A stretch of 64,000 nucleotides of DNA, from NCBI GenBank assembly GCA_936928855.1, contig CAKZHZ010000049.1, positions 6,930-70,929 on the forward strand. The letters are read 5' to 3'. This document shows positions 8,522-19,394 of the stretch, piece by piece. Both the position numbers and the translations under genes were made by a program. The notes under the pieces were generated by a model. The model worked only from the letters and a program-made list of their open reading frames with translations. It was not told where the DNA came from and searched no databases. The DNA is from an uncultured Polycyclovorans sp. GTDB taxonomy: Bacteria > Pseudomonadota > Gammaproteobacteria > Nevskiales > Nevskiaceae. Position 1 is the first letter of the stretch. Each line of letters begins with the position of its first letter.

Positions 8522-9253
8522 TCAGGCAGCCAGAAACCGCGCGGTTGCCATCATGCGGGGTGTCTTGCGGGTGTTGTGGGAAGGGCTGTGGAGCACCCGC
8601 ATGTCCATGAGATAGACATCCCCGGCCTTGCCACACATCTCGACCCGTGACAGGGGAATGCCCTCAAGCGTGAACGACGAGGGTGCGCCCGCGTTCAGAC
8701 GCGCGTGGAGCCGATGTCGCAGCGCCCGGTCGGCGGGCAGGCGGTGGGAACCCGCCAGCGCGAGTGTGGCGCCGCCCTGCGGCAGAACATCATCGATCAA
8801 CAAAAAGACCTGCACACCGGGAACCCCCACCTTCGCGGCCGGATTGATGTCGAGGTGCCAGTTCAGCATCGTGGGGTGCTGCGTCGGTGCACCGGGCAGG
8901 GTCAATAGCAGCTGCGCATCACCGGCGGCTCGCAGCCGCTGTCCGGCGAGTGCCTCCAGGGTGGTCAGCAGGGACGGTGTCGTCATGCGCGCTTGCAGGT
9001 CGGGGCAGATCACCCGTTGCCCCAGCTGTCCCACCTGCTGGAATACCGGCATCGCCCGAAGCTGCCGGGACCGCCACCGCCCGGAGGCCCAGATGTCCAG
9101 GCGTTTCAGCTCGTCAAGAATGTGGCGCCGCAATGGCGCAACAACGCCGCCGGGGAGGGCATTCTCCAGCAGAACGTAGCCATGCTCGTTGAAGTGGGGT
9201 GCATGCTGCATGGCGACATTATCAATGGTCGGCGTTGGAGAGAATCGTTGCAT
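8522..9253 (-). CDS. Phytanoyl-CoA dioxygenase (PhyH) family protein
   Basis: 243 aa. The family uses Fe(II) and 2-oxoglutarate to hydroxylate substrates. Opening FNEHGYVLLENALP and the metal motif WHLDINP (His-x-Asp) are visible. The distal His is probably in LHSPSHNT, followed by KTPRMM whose Arg would bind 2-oxoglutarate. ATG at 9253 was chosen; an internal ATG at 9211 gives a product closer to typical PhyH starts. Members range from phytanoyl-CoA to ectoine and natural-product hydroxylases, so the substrate stays open. Confidence 0.8.
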   Translation of the reverse strand: MQRFSPTPTIDNVAMQHAPHFNEHGYVLLENALPGGVVAPLRRHILDELKRLDIWASGRWRSRQLRAMPVFQQVGQLGQRVICPDLQARMTTPSLLTTLEALAGQRLRAAGDAQLLLTLPGAPTQHPTMLNWHLDINPAAKVGVPGVQVFLLIDDVLPQGGATLALAGSHRLPADRALRHRLHARLNAGAPSSFTLEGIPLSRVEMCGKAGDVYLMDMRVLHSPSHNTRKTPRMMATARFLAA

Positions 9254-9358
9254 CACGTTACGCCGATCAGCTGGGGGAAGTTGTCCGCCACGCCGGGGAT
9301 TTCGGATCGCCATGCCCCCGCTGTGTCGGTTCAAGCGGATGACAGGGCCAGGACAGAA

Positions 9359-9390
9359 ACGACAAAGGCGCCTTTCGGCGCCTTCGTCGT
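9359..9390 (-). terminator. Hairpin terminator downstream of acnA
   Basis: A 14-bp stem with a GAAA tetraloop as read on the minus strand (9359-9372 pairing with 9377-9390) lies 17 bp past the acnA stop. No long T-run follows, so it may act as an mRNA 3' stabiliser or with Rho. It could also shield the PhyH promoter from readthrough. Confidence 0.6.
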
Positions 9391-9407
9391 AACAGCCTGA
9401 GGGTGAA

Positions 9408-12074
<2,667 letters not shown>

Positions 12075-12149
12075 GGCTGGAGATCTCCCGGGTGGAAATG
12101 GCTAGCGGTCAGCGGCCGCCGAAACGGCGGCGCGTCAGGAAAACACGCC

Positions 12150-12171
12150 ATTATACCGGGCTGTACCGGGC
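12150..12171 (-). promoter_or_regulatory. Candidate acnA promoter with tandem direct repeat
   Basis: On the minus strand a perfect -10 TATAAT lies at 12150-12155, 76 nt before the acnA ATG. No good -35 is seen at 16-18 bp, which suggests an activator-dependent promoter. Overlapping it, TACCGGGC occurs twice in plus-strand orientation (12154-12161 and 12164-12171), a direct repeat with a 10-bp period that places both copies on one DNA face. Confidence 0.4.
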
Positions 12172-12222
12172 CTCGGCCACGAAAATACGCGGCGGATTCA
12201 CCAAAAGTGGGGTGGATCGGGC

Positions 12223-13344
12223 TCAGTCGAGCGGGTGCAGGGGGTCGGCGTGGCGGATTTCGCCGCTGCCAAGACACTCCAGGCCGTCATAGAGCACCAC
12301 GTACTGGCCTGGCGCGGCGGCCCGTTGCGGGGTTTCGAAGCGGACTTCGAGGCTGCCATCCGCATGCGGCGCGACGGTACAGGCCTGCAGTGCCTGCCGG
12401 TGCCGGATGCGGGCGGTCAGCCGCGTGGGTAGCGGTGACGGCTGCCGGATCCAGTGAAAGGCGAGGGTGTCGAGACGCTGACTCAGCATGCGGGGATCGG
12501 CGGCGTCCTGGCTGACCACCAGCTGTGCAAGGCCCTGCCGTTTACCGACCACGTACCAGGGCGCTTCGCGGGCACCGCGGCGGCCACCGATGTGGAGCCC
12601 CTTGCGCTGCCCGAGCGTGAAGTGATGCAGCCCCGGGTGCCGACCGACCTCTACGCCGGCGGTGTCGACGATGGCACCCGGCACGTCTTTCAGGTGTTGC
12701 GCCAGAAAGTCGCGGAAGCGGCGCTCGCCAATGAAACAGATGCCGGTGGAGTCCTTCTTGCGGTGTACCGGCAGGCCGGCCTCCAGCGCCAGACGGCGGA
12801 CCTGCGGTTTCTCCAGGTGGCCGATGGGGAACATCACGTTCTCCAGCTGGGCACGGTGAACGGCGGCGAGAAAGTAGGTCTGGTCCTTGTCCTCGGTGAC
12901 CGAGCGCAGCAGGCGGGGGCCGTCCGGGCCGTGATGAATGCGTGCGTAGTGACCGGTGGCGATGCCGTCGGCGCCCAGCCGCAGAGCGTATTCCCGAAAC
13001 GGTTGAAACTTTACTTCGCGATTGCACAGCACGTCCGGGTTGGGCGTACGTCCGGCGGCATAGTCCGCGAGAAACTGGGCGAATACGCGATCCTTGTAGT
13101 CGGCCGAGAAATCCACGCGTTGCAGGGGAATGCCGATCTCTTCGGCAATGGCGCGACAGTCCTGGAAGTCGTCGGCCGCGGTGCAGTAGCCATCCTCATC
13201 CTCCTCCCAGTTCACCATGAACAGCGCGGTGACGCGGTAGCCCTGCTGCTTTAGCAGCCAGGCACTGACGGCGGAGTCGACACCGCCGGACAGGCCGACG
13301 ACGATGTGGCTACCCGGGGGCAGGGGCTGGGCGTTGATCTCCAC
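12223..13344 (-). CDS. mnmA: tRNA-specific 2-thiouridylase
   Basis: 373 aa. Adenylates and thiolates U34 of tRNA-Lys/Glu/Gln using sulfur from the Tus relay. The PP-loop GLSGGVDSAVSAWLL is at residues 18-32. Catalytic cysteines are in the LCNREVKF and STGICFIGERRFRDFL segments. The GHYARIHH tRNA-contact motif is also present. nudJ ends 9 bp upstream of its start, so mnmA is the next gene of the packed minus-strand series that begins with gspG. It probably shares transcripts with nudJ, a common partner in gammaproteobacteria. Confidence 0.96.
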   Translation of the reverse strand: MEINAQPLPPGSHIVVGLSGGVDSAVSAWLLKQQGYRVTALFMVNWEEDEDGYCTAADDFQDCRAIAEEIGIPLQRVDFSADYKDRVFAQFLADYAAGRTPNPDVLCNREVKFQPFREYALRLGADGIATGHYARIHHGPDGPRLLRSVTEDKDQTYFLAAVHRAQLENVMFPIGHLEKPQVRRLALEAGLPVHRKKDSTGICFIGERRFRDFLAQHLKDVPGAIVDTAGVEVGRHPGLHHFTLGQRKGLHIGGRRGAREAPWYVVGKRQGLAQLVVSQDAADPRMLSQRLDTLAFHWIRQPSPLPTRLTARIRHRQALQACTVAPHADGSLEVRFETPQRAAAPGQYVVLYDGLECLGSGEIRHADPLHPLD

Positions 13345-13353
13345 CCCGGCGTC

Positions 13354-13806
13354 TCAGAGGTGGTGAATCACCGACAGCGGCAGGCGCTGGCCGGCACGGT
13401 GGTCGTCGACGCACCGCAAGACCATGGGGCTTCGGTGCCGCTCGGGGCAGGCCGCGATTTCATCCCGGGTCATCCACACGGCGCGCACGATGCCGTCGTC
13501 CAGCGGTCGCTCGGGTTCATGGCGTACGGCGTCAGCGACAAAAGCGAGGCGTACAAAGGTGTACGGCAGGTCGTCCGGCTGGTACTCGTAGAGACCGAGA
13601 AGGTGCGTGGGTTGTACATGCCAGCCACTTTCCTCCAGGGTTTCTCGCACGGCGCCGTCGACGAAGGTCTCGCCGTACTCCCAGTGTCCGGCGGGCTGGT
13701 TGAGCACCAGCTGTCCACCCGCAGACTCCTCGACCAGCAGATAGCGGCCGTCACGCTCGACCACACAGGCCACCACCAGGTGGGGGGCTTCGGTGCCGCT
13801 GGTCAC
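13354..13806 (-). CDS. nudJ: Nudix phosphohydrolase, NudJ type
   Basis: 150 aa starting at a GTG (13806) that overlaps the gspN stop as GTGA; the frame is open far upstream only as shadow of gspN. The Nudix box is complete: GHWEYGE, seven residues, then RETLEESGW. NudJ hydrolyses thiamine and nucleoside pyrophosphates. Its usual neighbour mnmA follows directly. The overlap ties it translationally to the secretion operon, although the two functions appear unrelated. Confidence 0.88.
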   Translation of the reverse strand: MTSGTEAPHLVVACVVERDGRYLLVEESAGGQLVLNQPAGHWEYGETFVDGAVRETLEESGWHVQPTHLLGLYEYQPDDLPYTFVRLAFVADAVRHEPERPLDDGIVRAVWMTRDEIAACPERHRSPMVLRCVDDHRAGQRLPLSVIHHL

Positions 13807-14576
13807 GGCAATCGTCCGGTGCGCTGGATGCGGTACCAGCCCTGGGCATCGGGGCGACCCAGTCCGTTGAGCATGTTGCGCAGCATCGGGGGGGCATCGG
13901 CCTTGGCGCGCACGCGCAGGTCGGCGACCTGGCGGCGGTCGGCAAACTGCCGTGCGGTGCCTTCCACTTCCAACGGGCCGTCCAGGGACTGCACGGTGGC
14001 CAGCAAGGTGGGGGGCTGGTCGTCGGGGCCGGGTTCGGTGGACAGCACGGCCTGGAAGTCGCCGATGCGCAGGGGGTCGCGCAGCAAGGTCGAGACCATG
14101 CCCTGGAGGGTCAGCGTGCCACTGAGGGACTGCGGCCACTGGCGGTGCACGGTGGCTTCGTCGATATCGAGGCGGAACTGTCCGTCCACCGGCAGAAATC
14201 CTTGCCCGAGAGCCTGCAGCAATGCCTTGACGCTGCCTGCGGCCTGCAGGCCATCGACACCGAGACGACCGGTGGGTGTGGCGCGGACCTGCCCGCTGAA
14301 GACACTGCCCAGCGCCTGACCGTCGAGCTGATAGCGCAGGCTGCCCAGCAACAGCGCGCCGGGGTGCAGCTGCCAGTTGGCCTCGTCGACAAACTGCCGG
14401 GGCCCCTGACTGAGACCGGCCATGCGCCCTTTCACGAGGGTGCCGTCGAGGCTGCTCAGGCGAACCGGCAGGGGGTCCGGTGCAAACCAGCCATACAGTG
14501 CGGATACCGGAGCCATGACCACCAGCCCGTACAGAAAGGCGGCGAGCGCCAGCAGTGGAGCGAGCCAGCGGATCAT
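13803..14576 (-). CDS. gspN: Type II secretion system protein N
   Basis: 257 aa from MIRWLAPLLALAAFLYG. One N-terminal TM helix (about 5-25) anchors a periplasmic domain in the inner membrane. LSSLDGTLVKGRM and the repeating beta pattern match GspN. It is an accessory T2SS component absent from some systems. The ATGA overlap with gspM upstream and GTGA with nudJ downstream place it at the end of the gsp block. A longer frame to 14684 is shadow of gspM. Confidence 0.85.
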   Translation of the reverse strand: MIRWLAPLLALAAFLYGLVVMAPVSALYGWFAPDPLPVRLSSLDGTLVKGRMAGLSQGPRQFVDEANWQLHPGALLLGSLRYQLDGQALGSVFSGQVRATPTGRLGVDGLQAAGSVKALLQALGQGFLPVDGQFRLDIDEATVHRQWPQSLSGTLTLQGMVSTLLRDPLRIGDFQAVLSTEPGPDDQPPTLLATVQSLDGPLEVEGTARQFADRRQVADLRVRAKADAPPMLRNMLNGLGRPDAQGWYRIQRTGRLP

Positions 14577-15076
14577 GGGCGCACCAGGGTCAGGCGGGCA
14601 TCCACCAGACCGGGTTCGCTGAGGCGTTCGATATCCGCTGTGCTGACCTGGATGCCGTGCTGTTGTTCCAGCTCGTGAATCCACCGCACGATGTTGTCGA
14701 ACGGCGTGCGCTCGAGCCAGGCCCGGACCTCGCGATCGCCTTCGGGCTGCAGCCGGGTGGGGGCCTTGCCGAGGGTGGGGCCGCGCGCGGCCTGGTCAAC
14801 CGCGGCCAACAGCGATTGATTGCGGCTGGCCGGCGCGGGGCGCCCGGCGCGCCGCTGGCCGGCGACGGTAGCGCCGATCACTTCCAGACGGTTGGCTTGC
14901 GCGCGCGCCGCCGACAATGCCGCGGCCTCGCGTGCGCGGGCCTGCGCCAGGGGTTCCCAGGCCAGCAGGTAGAAAAGCGTGGCCAACACCACGGCGCCAG
15001 CGGTCAGCACCAGGCGTCGTTCGCGCGGCGCCAGGCGGGCGTAGGCATCGATGGCAGGAGCGAGGCGATCTTTCAT
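14573..15076 (-). CDS. gspM: Type II secretion system protein M
   Basis: 167 aa. The typical GspM plan is visible: short basic cytoplasmic tail (APRERRLVL), one TM helix at about 22-42, a coiled Ala/Arg-rich stretch, then a small periplasmic ferredoxin-like domain. GspM pairs with GspL in the inner-membrane platform. ATGA overlaps with both neighbours imply coupled translation. Confidence 0.85.
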   Translation of the reverse strand: MKDRLAPAIDAYARLAPRERRLVLTAGAVVLATLFYLLAWEPLAQARAREAAALSAARAQANRLEVIGATVAGQRRAGRPAPASRNQSLLAAVDQAARGPTLGKAPTRLQPEGDREVRAWLERTPFDNIVRWIHELEQQHGIQVSTADIERLSEPGLVDARLTLVRP

Positions 15077-16281
15077 GCGGCGGTGGGACTGATGCGGATG
15101 CGGATCTGAACGCCTTCGCTGCCGGAGTTGGCGGACTGCACTTCCAGATTGACGTCGGTACGCTGGGCAAACTGGCCGCGCAGGGCCTCCAGCTGGGTCA
15201 GGGCGTTGCCGGTGAGGCTGGCGAAGACCGCACCCTCGCGGTACTGCAGCCCCTGCAACGTGAGGCCCTCCACCTGTCGCAGCGCCTGTTCAAGCGAACT
15301 GGTCAGGGCCAGCAGGCCGCCGCCCCGCTGTGCCTGCTGGGCCAGCTGATATTGCTGTTCGGCCTGGGCGCCAAGATCGACGATGCGGGTCTCGCCCGGG
15401 AACAGCTGCTGAAAACGGGTGACGTTGCGGGTTTCCTGCGTGCGTACCTGCTCGCCCAGCCGCCAGGTGGCAAGGCCGTGTTCCCCGAGCACCAGCAACA
15501 CCAGGGCGGCGGCCATTGCCACCGGCACGCGCCAGGGGCGCCACAGTCGTTGCAGGTCGGCCTGTTGGGAGTACGGTCCCTGCAGCAGGTTGATGCCGGG
15601 CTCCGCTGGCAGGTGTTGCAGCAGGGCTTCCAATCCGAGGCGGAACCCCGACCGCAATTCGGTGCGGCGCTCCAGACCGGTGAAGTCGCCTGGTGTGCCC
15701 GCCACTGTCAGACGGATGCCGTGCTGCCGCTCCGGATCGGCCAGGTCAAGCAGCAGGGCGAGGTCCTCGGCTGTGCCGGAGAAGGCGCCCCAGTCCTCAT
15801 GTCGGACCTGGATGCGTTCCGGTTCCACCAGCGCGTGCCACCAGCCGTCTTCAGGTGATGGCAGCGCGAGGGTTTCGGGCACCAGCGCGTGCGGGCGGAT
15901 GCCGGCGTCGCGGAGCGGTGTCATCCACTGGTTCATCAACTGATGCCGCACCACGGCTACCGGAAAGTGTCCCTCGGCCTGACGGGCGCCGACTGCAAAA
16001 TGCAGGGTGTCAACGTCCTCGGCCAGCGACTCTTCCAGCGCGAACGGGGCAGCCAGCGCCGCTTTGGCCGCCTGCCGTACCGGAACGTCCAGCCGGTCCA
16101 GTCGGATTTCCTCGCCAGGGACCAGTGCCACCACCCGGCGTCCTGCGGCCATCTCGAGTACGCGCTCAAGCGGCGCGGTGTCCACCGGCCAGGCGCGCTG
16201 CGCCTCTGGCGGCGCCAGACAGTATTCGGTCAGCGAGGCCGGCTCGGTGGAGCGCAGCCGGATATAGAGCGTTTCGCGCAC
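15073..16281 (-). CDS. gspL: Type II secretion system protein L
   Basis: 402 aa. The N-terminal two-thirds is the actin-like cytoplasmic domain that holds the GspE ATPase (opening MRETLYIRLRS, VVALVPGEEIRLDRLDVP). One TM helix lies near residues 255-275 (PWRVPVAMAAALVLLVLG), followed by a periplasmic domain. Length and layout are normal. A 33-bp gap separates it from gspK, the largest gap inside this operon. Confidence 0.9.
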   Translation of the reverse strand: MRETLYIRLRSTEPASLTEYCLAPPEAQRAWPVDTAPLERVLEMAAGRRVVALVPGEEIRLDRLDVPVRQAAKAALAAPFALEESLAEDVDTLHFAVGARQAEGHFPVAVVRHQLMNQWMTPLRDAGIRPHALVPETLALPSPEDGWWHALVEPERIQVRHEDWGAFSGTAEDLALLLDLADPERQHGIRLTVAGTPGDFTGLERRTELRSGFRLGLEALLQHLPAEPGINLLQGPYSQQADLQRLWRPWRVPVAMAAALVLLVLGEHGLATWRLGEQVRTQETRNVTRFQQLFPGETRIVDLGAQAEQQYQLAQQAQRGGGLLALTSSLEQALRQVEGLTLQGLQYREGAVFASLTGNALTQLEALRGQFAQRTDVNLEVQSANSGSEGVQIRIRISPTAA

Positions 16282-16314
16282 GGGTTCGGTTTTGGAGGCG
16301 TGGTTTCGCGGTGG

Positions 16315-17247
16315 CTATTCGGCGTCGGTGCTGCGGCCCAGCAAGACAACGCCGCCGGTGCCCGGCCGGTACAGCAAACTATACAGGCCGACCCGGCTAC
16401 TGCCTATCAAGGCTTCACTCTCCAGCCGAAAAAACTGGCTGTCGATCCGGACCGCCGGGCCACCGGCGGCGAACAGGGTCTGGACGCTGGCGAGGTCGCC
16501 GGCCGGCTGGGTGTCGCGCACCTTCAGAAACTGTTCCAGCTCTGGCGTCGGTTGTTCGTTGAGTGTCAGCAGTACTTCCGCTGGCGCAGTGTTGACGTTG
16601 ATCGCCGTGTTCATCGCCGGCAACGCAGTGATGTGCGGTTGCAGCCTGCGATAGATCTCCGGCGTCATTCCCTTGACCAGCAGCAGCTCGCTGATGGTGG
16701 CAATCGGCTGGTTGGCGGTGCGATAGGGCTGCGCCAGTCCCAGGTACTCGTTGTCTTCCGCGCCCTCAAAACCGGTGGGCTCCTGGTCGGGGTCGATCCA
16801 GTCACGGATGGCAGCGGCGATGGCGCGGGCCTGAAAACCATCACCGGCCTCGACTGCGCCGAACAGCCGCTCGAAATGCCCGCGGTAGCGCTCGAAGGCG
16901 GCCGTGTCCTGGACCCCGAGGTTGTTGAGATTGAAGCGCCCCTGCAGGTCGACAACGCGCCCCCGCAGCACACCCTCGTCCACCGGCAGATAGTCCACCG
17001 GTCGCGCCCAGGGCTCGTCCAGGGAGTCGACCTCGTTGGCTTCACGGTCGCGTTCGAGAATGGTCATCACCCATTGCTCCACCCCTTCGGCATACCACCA
17101 GGCCATCTCCGTGTCCTGCAGCGTGCTGGCGCGATGAATGGCGATGTTGCCGCTGCTGACCATGGCGGTTGCCGCAATGGTGGCGATCGCCACCACCAGG
17201 ATGGCGGTGATCAGCGCGACGCCACGCTGGCGGCTCACCCTGTTCAA
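16315..17247 (-). CDS. gspK: Type II secretion minor pseudopilin K
   Basis: 310 aa. The prepilin-like start RQRGVALITAILVVAIATI lacks the usual Glu at +5, as is characteristic of GspK. The long globular domain contains DWIDPDQEP and a LLLVKGMTPEIYRRL helix-hairpin typical of the K subunit. GspK caps the pseudopilus tip with I and J. ATGA overlap with gspJ. Confidence 0.92.
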   Translation of the reverse strand: MNRVSRQRGVALITAILVVAIATIAATAMVSSGNIAIHRASTLQDTEMAWWYAEGVEQWVMTILERDREANEVDSLDEPWARPVDYLPVDEGVLRGRVVDLQGRFNLNNLGVQDTAAFERYRGHFERLFGAVEAGDGFQARAIAAAIRDWIDPDQEPTGFEGAEDNEYLGLAQPYRTANQPIATISELLLVKGMTPEIYRRLQPHITALPAMNTAINVNTAPAEVLLTLNEQPTPELEQFLKVRDTQPAGDLASVQTLFAAGGPAVRIDSQFFRLESEALIGSSRVGLYSLLYRPGTGGVVLLGRSTDAE

Positions 17248-17966
17248 TTTTCCATCCCGGCGTCGGCGCCTGGCGGGGTGTTGCTGCCGTCATCGGTGGT
17301 CGGCGCCGGGTCGCCGCCGTCACCGGTGCCATCGTCATGGTCTTCGATGTTGCGGGCTGCTGCGCCGAGAATCGCTGCAGCCTGCGGCGACAACCCGGGC
17401 TGGAAGCGCCAGCGCAGCAGGCCCCAGTCCGCCGCTTCCAGCTCCAGCTCGACCATCACCGGCAAGCCGTTGGCTTCCCGAGGCCAGCTGTCCTGCCATT
17501 CCTGGGCGCTGTCGAGGAAGCGCCAGCGGATGGCGTCGACGCGCTCCAGCAGAGGCAACTCCACGAGTCCGGAATCCTGAGCCTGATCCAGCACCCGCCA
17601 ACTGTCGCGGTAGAGCGTACGGTCGGTCAGCCGGTAGCGCACGCGCTCAAAGGTGGCGCGAGGGGCCAACAGGGGGTTGCGCCAACCGCCGCGGGTGAAG
17701 ATGAGGCCCTCGCCATCGAGGGCAATGAGCGCAGGCTGGACGTCGCCGAAGCCATCCCGAATCGGCCGGGCGCGGACTTGCTGGAGGTCGTCGCGCAGCT
17801 TGCGGAAGGCACGCTGGTACTGGGCCGTGCGTTCCAGCGAGGCTTCCACGCGGGTGCGCGCATCGAGCACGCTGCGCAGGCCACCGTAGGCCATGATGGA
17901 GAGCACGGCGAACACCAGCAGTACCACGATCAGCTCCAGCAGGGTGAAGCCCTGCATGCGCTTCAT
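17244..17966 (-). CDS. gspJ: Type II secretion minor pseudopilin J
   Basis: 240 aa. Prepilin signal MKRMQG followed by FTLLELIVVLLVFAVLSIM (Glu at +5). Central RAFRKLRDDLQQV and a WRFLDSAQEW motif are GspJ hallmarks. The acidic, Asp/Gly/Pro-rich tail after residue 210 is longer than usual and probably disordered. Overlaps both neighbours by 4 nt. Confidence 0.9.
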   Translation of the reverse strand: MKRMQGFTLLELIVVLLVFAVLSIMAYGGLRSVLDARTRVEASLERTAQYQRAFRKLRDDLQQVRARPIRDGFGDVQPALIALDGEGLIFTRGGWRNPLLAPRATFERVRYRLTDRTLYRDSWRVLDQAQDSGLVELPLLERVDAIRWRFLDSAQEWQDSWPREANGLPVMVELELEAADWGLLRWRFQPGLSPQAAAILGAAARNIEDHDDGTGDGGDPAPTTDDGSNTPPGADAGMEN

Positions 17967-18343
17967 GAACCACTCCCGGCCGGCCGGCGCCGGAAGGCGG
18001 AGACCGTGGCCAGGGTGGCCTCGGGCTTCTGGTCGTGGGCGACGGTGACGTCGATGCGACGCAGACGGTCGTCCGGTGTTTCCTTGACCTCGGCCGTCCA
18101 GCGCCAGTCGTCCCCGCCCATCTCGTCATTGCCGTTGCTGCGCCCGACCGAGGGCCACTCCGGCTGGCTCATGAGGTTGGCGATCCGGTTGTGGGCCACC
18201 CACAGCGCCAAGGTCTTGTCACGCAGGTAGGCGGCGTTGTCGGCGTAGCGCGCCATTCCGGAAAGGATTGCCGCCATCGCGATGGCGAGGATGGCCACTG
18301 CCACCAGCACCTCCACCAGGGTGAAACCGCGAGAGGGGTTCAT
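17963..18343 (-). CDS. gspI: Type II secretion minor pseudopilin I
   Basis: 126 aa from an ATG at 18343 overlapping the gspH stop; a longer frame upstream is shadow. Signal MNPSRG then FTLVEVLVAVAILAIAM. The ALWVAHNRIANLM helix is typical of GspI. With J and K it starts pseudopilus assembly. Confidence 0.9.
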   Translation of the reverse strand: MNPSRGFTLVEVLVAVAILAIAMAAILSGMARYADNAAYLRDKTLALWVAHNRIANLMSQPEWPSVGRSNGNDEMGGDDWRWTAEVKETPDDRLRRIDVTVAHDQKPEATLATVSAFRRRPAGSGS

Positions 18344-18885
18344 GCGCGGTCGTCGTCCACGCGCTGACGGGTGACGCGCCCCAGGGCGTCGACTTCGATG
18401 CGGTACACCATGTCCAGGCCGGGAACGCTCAGGTCCAGCACCATCGGGGTCGCCTCGCCGCTGGACAGGAACAGCCCCTGGGGTTCGAGCGAGGCATCGG
18501 GTTTCACCTCGTCCTGTGCCGGCGGCATGACCCGGCCTTCGACGCGAAGCTGCAGCATCACCGGCTCGGTGACAGCGCGACCGCGCAGCGGGCCGGTTTC
18601 CGCATAGGGCTGCCAGCGGCCGTCGCCGACCAGCATGACCCACTGGATGGCCTGCTCGGTATGGCGGAAGCCGATCAGTACGCCCTGCAGCTCGGCCTCC
18701 TCCTGAGCCAACGACATCAGCCGTGCCAGCCGGCGCGATTCGTTGTCCAGGGTATCCGCCTGCACGCGGTCCCCCACCGACAACACGGCGAAGTTGATGA
18801 TGACCCCGATGATCAGCACGACCACCAGTACTTCCAGCAGGGTGAACCCGCGTGCGCGGCGACCGGGGGTGGGGTGCCGGGACAT
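18340..18885 (-). CDS. gspH: Type II secretion minor pseudopilin H
   Basis: 181 aa. Leader rich in Arg (RRARG) followed by FTLLEVLVVVLIIGVIINF. SRRLARLMSLAQEEAELQG matches the first helix of GspH, and the rest is a beta-sandwich. Lies 17 bp after gspG. Confidence 0.88.
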   Translation of the reverse strand: MSRHPTPGRRARGFTLLEVLVVVLIIGVIINFAVLSVGDRVQADTLDNESRRLARLMSLAQEEAELQGVLIGFRHTEQAIQWVMLVGDGRWQPYAETGPLRGRAVTEPVMLQLRVEGRVMPPAQDEVKPDASLEPQGLFLSSGEATPMVLDLSVPGLDMVYRIEVDALGRVTRQRVDDDRA

Positions 18886-18902
18886 GACGTCGGTCGTCTG
18901 GC

Positions 18903-19343
18903 TTACTGGATGTTCCAGTTGCCGATATCAGCGGCGGCGCCTTCGCCACCGGGACGGTTGTCGGCCCCGAGGGAGAAGATGTCGAACTCGCCTTTCACGC
19001 CCGGATTGAGGTACTGGTAGTCATTTCCCCAGGGGTCCTTGGGCAGCTGTTTGATGTAGCCACCGGACTTCCAGTTGCGGGCCTGGGGCTCGCCGGACGG
19101 CTGGCTTACCAGTGATTCCAGACCCTGCTGGGTACTGGGATAGTTGAAGTTGTCCAGTTTGTAGAGGTTGAGCGAGGACTCGAGCACCCGGATGTCCTGA
19201 CGCGCCTTGGCGATGCGGGCATCGTCCGGGCGGTCCATGATGCGCGGCACCACCACGGCGGCGAGAATGCCGAGAATGACGACGACCACCATGATTTCGA
19301 TGAGGGTGAACCCGCGGTTGCGGCGGACGTTCTGCAAGGCCAT
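18903..19343 (-). CDS. gspG: Type II secretion major pseudopilin G
   Basis: 146 aa, the main subunit of the T2SS pseudopilus. Leader NRRNRG-type peptide then FTLIEIMVVVVILGILAA. The KARQDIRVLESSLNLYKLDN helix and calcium-site loop near YLNPGVKGEFDIFSLG are diagnostic. It is the first gene of the minus-strand gspGHIJKLMN unit and is divergent from the rhombosortase gene by about 50 bp. gspC, D, E and F are not in the window. Confidence 0.97.
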   Translation of the reverse strand: MALQNVRRNRGFTLIEIMVVVVILGILAAVVVPRIMDRPDDARIAKARQDIRVLESSLNLYKLDNFNYPSTQQGLESLVSQPSGEPQARNWKSGGYIKQLPKDPWGNDYQYLNPGVKGEFDIFSLGADNRPGGEGAAADIGNWNIQ

Positions 19344-19394
19344 TGGATACTCGATGCTGAAAGGGTGGAGTCCGGCCCGGTGCCGGATCGCGCG

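Noticed and set aside
8510..8525. CTGAAT-CCTG-ATTCAG dyad across two convergent stop codons
   Set aside because: It arises from the facing stop codons and has only six pairs and no T-run, so a terminator role is unlikely.
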